DNA of 64,000 bases from Micromonospora_J zhanjiangensis. GTDB taxonomy: Bacteria; Actinomycetota; Actinomycetes; Mycobacteriales; Micromonosporaceae. Within the stretch, counting starts at the first letter, position 1, and every line of letters begins with the position of its first letter. Positions 1 through 6,939 of this stretch are shown piece after piece. Made by a program: the position numbers and the translations under genes. The stretch is from NCBI RefSeq assembly GCF_042650605.1, contig NZ_JBHSBN010000009.1, positions 160,526 through 224,525 of the forward strand, read 5' to 3'. Below the pieces are notes generated by a model. The model saw nothing but the letters and a program-made list of their open reading frames with translations. It had not been told where the DNA came from and ran no database searches.

Positions 1-835
1 CCGGCTCGATCGTGTACGCGGGCGCGCGCCGACCCCGCACGTCCAGCCCGTAGAGCGCGTCGGCGACGGTGGTCGCGGCGACCGCCGCGGGCAGGTCCGC
101 GCCCCGGCGGGTCGGATCGTCGGGTACGTCGGCGCCGGGCAGCTCGTAGCGGATGTCCCAGGACAGCTCGCCCCAGCGTTGCCGGCGGGCCTCGACGACC
201 AGGTCGAGCCGCAGCAGCTCGGCCACCTCGCACAACCGGCCCAGGTCCCGGTCGAGGTCGCGGGGCGTCTCGGCGGCGGTCCGGCCGAGGAACACCCACC
301 ACGGGTGGTAGTCCTGCCCGGCGACCACCTGCGCCTCGATCGCGTACCGGTCGGTGGCGGGCAGGTCGGGCCGCCACCGCGCCGGCAGCGACAGGACGAG
401 CTCGCCGACCGGCCGGTCGGGGTAGCGCACGTCCCGGACCGAGCCGGCGCCGACGGCGGCGGCCAACTCCCGCACGACCGGATCCAGCGGCAGGCACCAG
501 CCGTACCCGGCCCGCCGGTCCGGCGGCACCGCGCCGGGCACCACCTCGCGGGAGGCGACCGCGCCGGTGTCCAGGTTCGCCACGGTCAGCACGAGCTGCG
601 CCCGCCGGCTCCCCCGCTGCCGGCACGACCCGCACGCCTGCGCCACGCTGCCGGCACCGCCGCAGACCCGGCACTCCCGGTACGCCTCGTCGGCCGGTTT
701 GCCGAGGGCCGCGTCCTCGTCGACCAGGAACCGGTCGCCACGACTAACGCAGTGGCACCGGCGCAGCACGAACGTCAGCCCGTCGCAGTCCGGGCAGACC
801 ACGGTCACCGGCGCTCCCCCGCCGCCGGCTTTCAT
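1..835 (-). CDS. CxxC zinc-ribbon hypothetical protein (3' end outside window)
   Basis: An open frame of about 278 codons runs from an ATG at 835 leftwards to the window edge with no stop. The N-terminal 80 residues are cysteine-rich: a CPDC pair, a CHC cluster, then CRVCGG and CGSC with glycine-rich spacing, as in DnaJ-type or zinc-ribbon metal sites. The remainder looks like an ordinary soluble globular protein rich in Arg, Asp and Trp. The start lies 5 nt after the stop of the upstream DivIVA-like gene, so the two are probably one transcript. I do not recognise the family; a zinc-binding role is inferred only from the cysteine pattern. Confidence 0.7.
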   Translation of the reverse strand, partial: MKAGGGGAPVTVVCPDCDGLTFVLRRCHCVSRGDRFLVDEDAALGKPADEAYRECRVCGGAGSVAQACGSCRQRGSRRAQLVLTVANLDTGAVASREVVPGAVPPDRRAGYGWCLPLDPVVRELAAAVGAGSVRDVRYPDRPVGELVLSLPARWRPDLPATDRYAIEAQVVAGQDYHPWWVFLGRTAAETPRDLDRDLGRLCEVAELLRLDLVVEARRQRWGELSWDIRYELPGADVPDDPTRRGADLPAAVAATTVADALYGLDVRGRRAPAYTIEP

Positions 836-840
836 GGCGG

Positions 841-1158
841 TCACCGGGTGTGCCCGTTGTGGGCGTACCGGGACTGCCGGGCCCGCCACTGCCGGAACTC
901 GGCCTCCACCCTGGCCGTCTCGGCCCGACTGGCCGACAACGCCTTGTACGCGTCGGCCAGGTCACCGGCCACCTGGTCGAGGAAGTTGCGGACCTCGGCC
1001 GCGTCGACGCCGCGCCGGCCCCGCCGGGTGAACGGCCGCCGCCGCACCTGCCACGGCCGCAACGGCAGGTACGACGCCGCCCGGTAACACGTCGAGTCCG
1101 TCTCCTGGGGCGGCGGCTCGGTCTGACGGCGCCCGGCGAGCAGACGACGGAACAACAT
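841..1158 (-). CDS. small DivIVA-domain-like protein
   Basis: About 105 residues. After a basic N-terminus, the centre carries a motif of the form RRGVDxxEVxxFLxxVAxDLxxAY, which matches the second half of the DivIVA/Wag31 lipid-binding and coiled-coil module of actinobacterial polar-growth proteins, followed by a short helical tail. It is much shorter than Wag31, so it is a DivIVA-domain satellite rather than the main polar scaffold. An in-frame GTG at 1164 preceded by a GAGAGGTGG ribosome site is an equally good start. It is followed closely by the zinc-ribbon gene and is probably co-transcribed with it. Confidence 0.65.
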   Translation of the reverse strand: MLFRRLLAGRRQTEPPPQETDSTCYRAASYLPLRPWQVRRRPFTRRGRRGVDAAEVRNFLDQVAGDLADAYKALSASRAETARVEAEFRQWRARQSRYAHNGHTR

Positions 1159-1164
1159 GCGCAC

Positions 1165-1496
1165 GGCGAACCCACCTCTCGAATCGGGGTTGTGCGGAGC
1201 GGGTGGGCCGTCCGGGAAGGGAACGGACGGCCCACCGGGCCCGACCACCGCAGCCACGACCAGCGGTACGACAGCCGAGCTGATCCACAAAGCCGCAGCT
1301 CAAGGAGGTTTCGCCAGCGGCTCGTGATGGCAGTGAAGCACCAGAGCCAGTCAATAGCAACGTCTAACAGGACCACTCCATTGCTATAGAGTCTCCAGAT
1401 CCGTACACTCAGTCACGTGTCTATTCCCGGTTAGACAATCCATTCGCTCTCGTTAGCCACCGGAACGATTCACAGCCCCGCGACCAGGAGGCGCGC
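1165..1496. promoter_or_regulatory. divergent intergenic region between DivIVA-like gene and XRE regulator
   Basis: This 332-nt stretch has no convincing gene and is AT-richer than its flanks from about 1320 onward. It contains a 7-bp inverted repeat, atagcaa (1354-1360) and ttgctat (1381-1387), and a second pair, gtctaac (1362-1368) and gttagac (1430-1436). These could be binding sites for the downstream XRE regulator, but the arms are short and widely spaced. A clear AGGAGG-type ribosome site lies just before the GTG at 1497. Confidence 0.35.
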
Positions 1497-2402
1497 GTGT
1501 CACAAGGCGTAACCGGATCGACGATGCTTCGCCGGCAGATCGGGAGAAAGTTCGAGGCTCTTCGCAAGGCGGCCGGCATCACCATGGAGGACGCGGCCGA
1601 GCGGCTGGACCGTGCACGAGCGACCCTCTACCGCATCGAGAACGGCGCGGAAACGGTGCGCTTCCGCCAGGCCGACGTGGAGCAGATGCTCAACCTCTAC
1701 GGCGCATCGGCGGAGGAAGCCGAACTCCTGCTCGCGATGACCGCTGCCACCCGCGAGAACAAGAATTGGTGGCACGACTACATCGGCTCGGGCCTGCCCC
1801 GCTGGTTCAACCTCTACGTTGGACTGGAAGCGTCCGCTGCCACCATCCGCCGCTACCAGAACGAGTTGGTCCCCGGCCTCCTGCAGACCCGGGCCTATGC
1901 CGAGCAGGTCTTCAGCATGCCGGGAGGCGCGGTCAACATCGCCGAGCCGAACGACGTGCAGCGCGCCATCCAACTCCGGATGGAACGCCAAGCCATCCTG
2001 ACCCGCTTCTCGCCGTTGCAACTAAGCGTGATCCTCAACGAGTCGGTTCTACGGCGGCAGGTCGGCAGCCCAGAGATCATGTCCGAGCAACTGAACCAGA
2101 TCATCAAGGCCGCCGAGCTACCGAACGTAACTGTAAAAATCTTGCCGTTCTCGGCCGGATTGCACGCCGGCGCGATGACCGGAGCGTTCTCAATCTTGGA
2201 ATTTCCGCGCGGCAAGGACGGCGAGGTGGTGGAGCCGACCGTGGTCTACATCGAGACGGCCACCGGTGCGATCTACCTCGACAAGCCCCACGAAGCCGGA
2301 ACACACTCGGATATCTGGAAGGACATGGAGGGGCGAACCCTGAACGAGTCCAAGTCCAGGAGCATGATGCAGACCATCGCAGAGGAGTACGGCAATGCTT
2401 GA
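1497..2402 (+). CDS. XRE-family transcriptional regulator with DUF5753 (Scr1-type)
   Basis: The 301-residue protein has an N-terminal helix-turn-helix of the XRE type (about residues 10-70, with GITMEDAAERL and TLYRIENG) followed by a DUF5753 region (about 95-290) containing YQNELVPGLLQTRAYA and IIKAAELPNVTVKILPF. This fold is typical of the Scr1 regulators that are very abundant in Micromonosporaceae and Streptomyces and pair with DUF397 proteins. Start is GTG 1497 with a CAGGAGG ribosome site. The stop overlaps the ATG of the DUF397 gene by 8 nt, so the pair is translationally coupled. The target genes are unknown; the cassette just downstream is a possible one. Confidence 0.92.
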   Translation: MSQGVTGSTMLRRQIGRKFEALRKAAGITMEDAAERLDRARATLYRIENGAETVRFRQADVEQMLNLYGASAEEAELLLAMTAATRENKNWWHDYIGSGLPRWFNLYVGLEASAATIRRYQNELVPGLLQTRAYAEQVFSMPGGAVNIAEPNDVQRAIQLRMERQAILTRFSPLQLSVILNESVLRRQVGSPEIMSEQLNQIIKAAELPNVTVKILPFSAGLHAGAMTGAFSILEFPRGKDGEVVEPTVVYIETATGAIYLDKPHEAGTHSDIWKDMEGRTLNESKSRSMMQTIAEEYGNA

Positions 2403-2592
2403 CCGGACGGCACGCTGGCGCAAGAGCAGCCGAAGCAACAACGGTGGCGAGTGCGTCGAGGTCGCCGACAACCTGCCGGGCGTCGTCGGCGTTCGGGACA
2501 GCAAGGATCCGACAGGTCCGGTGCTGACGTTCGACCGAGACGGTTGGGGCCGCTTCCTCGACGGCCTTAAGGACGGCGACGCGGCAGCCTGA
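2395..2592 (+). CDS. DUF397 protein, partner of the upstream XRE regulator
   Basis: A 65-residue protein of DUF397 form: WRKSSRSNNGGECVEVA near the N-terminus, then VGVRDSKDPTGPVLTF and a WGRFLDGLK end. DUF397 proteins are encoded immediately next to XRE-DUF5753 regulators in actinomycetes and are thought to act with them in antitoxin-like or developmental control circuits. Here the ATG overlaps the regulator's stop by 8 nt, which supports coupled synthesis. Whether it acts as partner, antagonist or effector cannot be told from sequence. Confidence 0.9.
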   Translation: MLDRTARWRKSSRSNNGGECVEVADNLPGVVGVRDSKDPTGPVLTFDRDGWGRFLDGLKDGDAAA

Positions 2593-2733
2593 TACCGAGC
2601 TGGACGCGGGAGCCTACCGGCCCCTCGGCGGGCCTCCGCGTTATTCACCGACTTGATGCTGTCGGATAGTGTTCGTCTGACCACAGCAGACGCTTGCGCG
2701 GTCGCGACAGCGACCCTCGGAAGAAAGAGCGAG

Positions 2734-2997
2734 ATGGCCAGCATCGAGGAAGTCAAGGCAGCGCTTGCCCAAGCAGCCGAGCAGGGCAACACCGCGGTCA
2801 ACCAGATCCAGGCCGCTGCGGCCGGCGTCGAACAGACTCTCGCCAGGCTGCGCGCCGTCGCCGCCGGCACCGGCCACCCGAAGATCGCCGAAGCCATCGC
2901 CCGCGCCGAACAGAGCAAGCAGCACCTGGCTCAAGCCGCGCAGCTCGTGCAGGGCGGATCGCAGGCCGCTCGGGAGTACATGAGCGTCCTCGGCTGA
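2734..2997 (+). CDS. short coiled-coil protein 1 of a three-paralog run
   Basis: 87 residues, almost wholly alpha-helical by composition (Ala, Gln, Glu), with heptad-like spacing and no cysteine. It ends in a Tyr-x3-Leu-Gly signature (YMSVLG). The ATG at 2734 has a GGAAGAAAG ribosome site; the longer frame from 2653 adds residues without helical character and is rejected. The next gene begins 2 nt after this stop and has the same two-helix plan and the same C-terminal signature, so the two are tandem paralogs. Size and helical hairpin plan recall ESX/WXG100 proteins, but there is no WxG motif. Function unknown. Confidence 0.7.
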   Translation: MASIEEVKAALAQAAEQGNTAVNQIQAAAAGVEQTLARLRAVAAGTGHPKIAEAIARAEQSKQHLAQAAQLVQGGSQAAREYMSVLG

Positions 2998-2999
2998 CC

Positions 3000-3260
3000 A
3001 TGAACATCGGGGATGTCAAGGCGACGATCCGGCAAGGCGGTCACTCACTCGATGAGGCGCGCAAGGGCATCGAGCAGGTGAACGGCCGCCTGACCGATGT
3101 ATCCGCTCTGGCGCTGGCCACCCTGACCGACAGCCACCACGACCTGACCGAGAAGGCGCGTGCAACGTTGGCCGAGGCCAAGCACGAGATCGAGTTGGTG
3201 GTCCGACGCCTCGAAGAAGCCCGGGAGCACGCGCAGAAGTATTCGGCCACGCTCGGATGA
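3000..3260 (+). CDS. short coiled-coil protein 2 of a three-paralog run
   Basis: 86 residues forming a probable helical hairpin with a break near the middle (ALATLTDSHHDL) and an acidic/basic C-terminal coiled coil that ends in YSATLG, echoing the YMSVLG end of the preceding protein. The ATG at 3000 is 2 nt after the upstream stop, and its own stop overlaps the next ATG (ATGA at 3257-3260). It is therefore certain to be expressed with its neighbours if they are expressed. No enzymatic motif. A structural or partner-binding role is the most that can be inferred. Confidence 0.7.
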   Translation: MNIGDVKATIRQGGHSLDEARKGIEQVNGRLTDVSALALATLTDSHHDLTEKARATLAEAKHEIELVVRRLEEAREHAQKYSATLG

Positions 3261-3937
3261 GTGGACTCGTTGAGCAGATCGTCGCTCAGCTCCGTGCCGC
3301 AGCGAACGAACTCGACAGTGCGGCTGCGGCCACCCATCGCGTCGGGGCGGATGCGCAGCAGGGGCACGCCCTACTCACCGCGGCTGGTCAAGGCAGCGAT
3401 CATCGCGACATCCGCGCCGCGGTCGACAGCAGCCAGATCGCCGCCGCCAAGGTCGGCAAGGTCGAGCGGTTACTTGCCGAAGCCGCCAACCACCTGAACG
3501 CCTACGCCAACCACATCGCCCCTGGCTCTGCGCCTGAAAAGCAGGCAGCAGAATCAGCCATGCCCAGCGGTGAGGAACTCCTACAGGAGGCGGCACGGCG
3601 ATCCGAGACCCACCGGGGCGCTCAAGGCTTCTTCAGTAAGATGACCCGGAACATCGAGGACATTCAAGACACCGGCAAGTCCGTGACCGAGGCGGCCGAG
3701 AACGTATTCAAGGTCACTATGCACAAGGCAGGGCCCTCCGGCGGCCACAGCACCGGCACCACCACCCCTTCGGTCCAGCAACCAGATACAACGAACAAGA
3801 TTGATGTTCCTGGCACGGCGGGCAGTCTGATCGTCATAGGTGTCGTGGTCGGCATCGCCGTCCATAAGACCGGGCGGATGGCTCGCGAATATCTAACGAA
3901 ACGGTGGAGAGATGCAGGCCAAGCAGGAGCTGACTGA
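3257..3937 (+). CDS. coiled-coil protein 3 with C-terminal membrane anchor
   Basis: 226 residues. The first 95 residues repeat the helical plan of the two preceding small proteins (ending NAYANHIAPGS). Residues about 100-185 form a polar, Ser/Thr/Pro-rich linker. A single hydrophobic segment follows (GSLIVIGVVVGIAV, about 195-208), then a short basic tail. This predicts a C-terminally anchored protein with the coiled coil in the cytoplasm. It overlaps the previous gene by ATGA and the next gene by 26 nt. It could tether complexes made by the two smaller paralogs to the membrane; that is inference from domain sharing. Confidence 0.65.
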   Translation: MSGLVEQIVAQLRAAANELDSAAAATHRVGADAQQGHALLTAAGQGSDHRDIRAAVDSSQIAAAKVGKVERLLAEAANHLNAYANHIAPGSAPEKQAAESAMPSGEELLQEAARRSETHRGAQGFFSKMTRNIEDIQDTGKSVTEAAENVFKVTMHKAGPSGGHSTGTTTPSVQQPDTTNKIDVPGTAGSLIVIGVVVGIAVHKTGRMAREYLTKRWRDAGQAGAD

Positions 3938-4343
3938 CCTGATCAGGGCGATGGCCCGGCAAGATTGGGGCACCATCGACCAGCTACTCGCCGAGCTGGA
4001 CAGGCTCGGCTGGGCGGGCGGCTCGCAAGTGCTGAGCGCGGCGTTCTATGTCGCGGTCACCCGCCGGTTCTCGCCCGACACCGACGTCAGGGCGATCACC
4101 GCCTATGTGGCGGACGTGCGGTCCCGGTACCAGGACGGCAAGAGCCTCCCAGCAATGGACCTGGAGGCGATGATCCGCGCAGCGCTCGGCGAGGCTGACT
4201 TGATCGACAACCTGGCGCCAGAGGCCGCGTTCTCGGCTCAGCTCGCGCTGTTGAGCGCTCTGCTCGACGACCTGAACCTCGACGAGCCTCAGCTTGAGAG
4301 CTTCATCCAAGAGACCGAGCGGACGGCGGCTGAGTACATGTAG
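3912..4343 (+). CDS. 143-residue helical protein, paralog A
   Basis: A 143-residue, probably all-helical protein with the N-terminal motif LTDLIRAMARQDWGTIDQLL, a central hydrophobic helix, a YQDGKSLPAMDLEAMIRAALGE segment and an acidic C-terminus ending TAAEYM. It is a clear paralog of the next gene (same length; shared xxxLxRAxARxDWGTxD and DGKxLPAxxxEAxIRAA). The ATG at 3912 lies inside the 3' end of the membrane-anchored coiled-coil gene, so translation is likely coupled. No family recognised; no catalytic motif seen. Confidence 0.7.
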   Translation: MQAKQELTDLIRAMARQDWGTIDQLLAELDRLGWAGGSQVLSAAFYVAVTRRFSPDTDVRAITAYVADVRSRYQDGKSLPAMDLEAMIRAALGEADLIDNLAPEAAFSAQLALLSALLDDLNLDEPQLESFIQETERTAAEYM

Positions 4344-4378
4344 CGACTCCTCCACCAAAGCGCTGGGGGAATGTACCC

Positions 4379-4810
4379 ATGAGCGTCCGGCCAGAGATAA
4401 CCGACCTGCTTCGAGCTCTGGCTCGGAGTGACTGGGGAACCGTCGACCGCCTGACCGGCGAGTCGAAGGTCATGGAGCTGCCCAATGCGCTACAGGTGAT
4501 CGGCATGGCCTTCGCCCTGGCGGTCGGCAACCGGTTCGGCGCGGCACCGGACCTGAACGCAATCACAAGATTCGTGTCTGACACTCGCGCCCGGTACGTG
4601 GACGGCAAGGATCTGCCGGCACTTGAGACGGAGGCGTTGATCAGAGCAGCCGTCGGAGAGCCGGAACTTCTCGACACCCTCTCGCCGGAGGTCTACATCC
4701 CGGCGCAGATCGTTGTCCTGGGCACGCTGCTCCGCGATGACATGCACAGCGAGGAGCAGCTTGAGACCTTCATCAACGAGGTCGAGCAGGCGGCCGCGCA
4801 GTATTTGTAG
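4379..4810 (+). CDS. 143-residue helical protein, paralog B
   Basis: Same length and layout as paralog A. It begins with a TDLLRALARSDWGTVDRL motif, has a central AFALAVGNRF helix and a YVDGKDLPALETEALIRAAVGE block, and ends VEQAAAQYL. Identity to A is high in the DW and DGK blocks and low elsewhere, so the duplication is old. The start has a weak GGGGAATGTACCC leader, 35 nt after paralog A. The remains of a third copy follow directly. Unknown function; duplication with divergence suggests partner or ligand specialisation. Confidence 0.7.
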   Translation: MSVRPEITDLLRALARSDWGTVDRLTGESKVMELPNALQVIGMAFALAVGNRFGAAPDLNAITRFVSDTRARYVDGKDLPALETEALIRAAVGEPELLDTLSPEVYIPAQIVVLGTLLRDDMHSEEQLETFINEVEQAAAQYL

Positions 4811-4836
4811 CCGGAAATAGACCAGCGAGGCGACGA

Positions 4837-5022
4837 GTGTCGGCTCAACGTGACGGCGTCCACCATCGCGAGTGACCTGGTCAGGGCGTCATGCTCGCCA
4901 GGACTGGGACGAGGCCGACCGCCTCGCGGCCAGCCTGGGCGATGCTTGTTGGAAGCACGGCTTACCACGTCATCGCGGCGGCGAGCATTCCCAAGATCGC
5001 CACTTGGCTGAGGAAACGCTAC
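4837..5022 (+). pseudogene. decayed third copy of the 143-residue paralog family
   Basis: Reading across frames recovers the 5' part of another family member: VSAQRD from a GTG at 4837 with a GCGAGGCGACGA leader (compare MSVRPE), then SDLVRA in the frame of 4850, then ARQDWDEADRLAASLGDACW in the frame of 4890, then AYHVIAAASIPKIATWLRKRY in the frame of 4960. Each block matches, in order, TDLIRA, ARQDWGTIDQLLAELDRLGW and SQVLSAAFYVAVTRRF of paralog A. At least three frame changes separate them, and the C-terminal half is missing where the nuclease gene begins. Confidence 0.65.
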
Positions 5023-5097
5023 TTCTTCTCCAGGTGTCACCAGCCGGGCCGTCGGCTTGGCGCCGAAAGCATCCACCGCAATGGCCGTAGTATCACC

Positions 5098-6090
5098 ATG
5101 AAAGATGAAGTTGGGCGGCACCTGAAGGGGGCACCGTTGCCGGACGCCAGCTGGCACTACTCTCCAGACCTTGTCGATCGACTGGTCGATACCATTCCCA
5201 TATTGGTCAAGTCGAAGCAGCAAACAATCGACTTTTTCCGGAGTGCCGGGGTCGCCGAGGCTTTGCTGCGCAAGATTCAGGCGACGGTATCTACCGATGC
5301 TCGGTCGATTAGTAAATACGAGATTGCTCGCATCGTCATTCGTCAGTTGAACGATGGCGGAGATCGGTTCCTGCGTGAGCGGCGTGAAATAATTCGGCGC
5401 GTGACCCAATGGGAGGATTTTACGCTTTCTTGGCCTAACGATCAGGACAAAGCTCGTGGACTCGTAGCCGCAGTTCGACAAATCGTCGACGTACGAGATT
5501 CCTTTACTCGGATGCAACAGGAGCGCGACCAAGAGCGCCTAGCACGCATTCGAGAGCGAGAAGAGCAGCTTGAACGGAAGCGGAGTCACCGCGCCGCGAG
5601 GACGGCATTGCGTACGCGGATGATCGACCTTAAAGGTGAGTCGAATCCTCAGCGACGAGGAAGGAGAATCGAGGTTTTACTCTCCGACCTTTGTAAAGTT
5701 GAGGGTATACAAATACGCGAGCCGTTCGAGGTACGCAGCGCCGGCACGCCTGAGGAGCAGATCGACGGTGTCGTCATGGCGGACGGTCATCTCTACCTCG
5801 TGGAAGTCAAGTGGTGGAGCGAGCCTATCGACATTGCCCCCATGTCGAGTCATCTTCTTAGACTTTTCAGGCGGCCCGACGTTAGGGGCCTCTTCATTTC
5901 CAACTCAGGCTATACCGATCCCGCGGTACAGGCGTGCCGAGACGTGCTGTCCCAGAAGTTAATGGTCCTCGCAGAACTGAACGAACTCACGCTCCTACTT
6001 GAAGGTGATCGCCCCGTCGAAGACTGGATCCGCGAGAAGACAGCTACGGTTGTGACGGAGCGCGAGCCATTTCGAATCCTAATTCGTTAG
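5098..6090 (+). CDS. Mrr-like restriction endonuclease-fold protein
   Basis: 330 residues from ATG 5098. Residues 1-130 are helical, 130-185 form a long charged coiled coil (ERDQERLARIREREEQLERK), and 190-300 form a PD-(D/E)xK nuclease core. The likely catalytic residues are Glu192 (RRIEVLL), Asp223 (QIDGVV) and Glu236-x-Lys238 (VEVKWW). This is the Mrr_cat type used by methyl-directed and effector nucleases. There is no ribosome site, but TAGTAT at 5088-5093 is placed for a leaderless transcript. The longer frame from 4891 only reads through the decayed paralog. AT-richer than the core genome; the neighbourhood suggests a defence role, with DNA as probable target. Confidence 0.75.
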   Translation: MKDEVGRHLKGAPLPDASWHYSPDLVDRLVDTIPILVKSKQQTIDFFRSAGVAEALLRKIQATVSTDARSISKYEIARIVIRQLNDGGDRFLRERREIIRRVTQWEDFTLSWPNDQDKARGLVAAVRQIVDVRDSFTRMQQERDQERLARIREREEQLERKRSHRAARTALRTRMIDLKGESNPQRRGRRIEVLLSDLCKVEGIQIREPFEVRSAGTPEEQIDGVVMADGHLYLVEVKWWSEPIDIAPMSSHLLRLFRRPDVRGLFISNSGYTDPAVQACRDVLSQKLMVLAELNELTLLLEGDRPVEDWIREKTATVVTEREPFRILIR

Positions 6091-6213
6091 TGACGGCCGC
6101 AATCGTAGAGCGTAAAAGAAGGAAGCGAATAAACTTTCCCCGACTAGAGCCGGAACAAATATCGCGGGGACAAATGATTGGACAGCGGGGTTAATAGGCG
6201 CGACCATAGTTCA

Positions 6214-6873
6214 ATGAACCTGGCGCGAGAACACTCCGATGATCCAAACTTCTGCTCCCCCTGGCCGGCGGCTGACACTAGCCTGCTAGCCAAGGGCGAG
6301 GATTGGTGGCTTGTAGCCTGCATGGACTGGCCACGGGACCGCTGGATCGGCTACATCAAGGGCTATTGGAAGGCCGCTACGGTGATCGCCGAGCAGGTCA
6401 CTGTCACTGGCCGAGACCAAGACTACTTGGTCTACCCGTTCCTCATGTGTTGGCGTCACTACGTTGAGCTTCAGCTCAAGGCTTTGATCCTTCTGACCAA
6501 AACGTATCGCCGCGAGCCTGCGAATCTGCCACTAACCCACAAGATTGACCAGTTGTGGCGGGTGACTCGCCCGTTGTTGCAGGACGCGTTCCCGGGCGAC
6601 TCCCAAGAGGACCTAGACAACGTCGAGCGAGTCCTCCTGCAGCTAAACAGCTTCGATCCCACTTCCGAGCACTTCCGTTATCCGATCCATAGGGACGGCT
6701 CGGAGACACTCTCGACACTTGGCCGCGTACATATCCGCCGGTTCCACGAGGTGATGGAGGCGGTCGCGGGCCTGCTCGACGGCTCGGATACCGGGATCCG
6801 CGTGCTAACCGACCAGCGCAATGAGCACGAGGAAGCTATGCGGGATCTGTACAAGAGCTGCGAGGAACGTTAG
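6214..6873 (+). CDS. HEPN-like hypothetical protein
   Basis: About 219 residues if started at ATG 6214; a TTG at 6178 would add 12. The protein is helical with a RHYVELQLKALILL segment (about residues 80-93) of the kind seen in HEPN and related all-alpha defence or toxin proteins, and a later FRYPIHRDG motif that could provide the Arg-x(3-4)-His pair of HEPN ribonucleases. No transmembrane segment. It follows the Mrr-like gene in the same direction and converges with the kinase gene. No ribosome site is seen; CATAGT at 6205-6210 may drive a leaderless message. The HEPN assignment is tentative. Confidence 0.55.
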   Translation: MNLAREHSDDPNFCSPWPAADTSLLAKGEDWWLVACMDWPRDRWIGYIKGYWKAATVIAEQVTVTGRDQDYLVYPFLMCWRHYVELQLKALILLTKTYRREPANLPLTHKIDQLWRVTRPLLQDAFPGDSQEDLDNVERVLLQLNSFDPTSEHFRYPIHRDGSETLSTLGRVHIRRFHEVMEAVAGLLDGSDTGIRVLTDQRNEHEEAMRDLYKSCEER

Positions 6874-6939
6874 CGGACCGCGGTCAGATTCGGGATGAGC
6901 TGGACCGCTATGCGCTACTGGACGACTAACTAGTGGCGG

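Noticed and set aside
3261..3937. ESX/WXG100 secretion substrate assignment for the coiled-coil proteins
   Set aside because: Size and helical hairpin plan are suggestive, but there is no WxG turn or YxxxD/E signal, and no ESX ATPase is nearby.
4891..5097. N-terminal extension of the nuclease gene
   Set aside because: It reads through the decayed 143-residue paralog in mixed frames; the ATG at 5098 has a promoter-like hexamer and begins the coherent protein.
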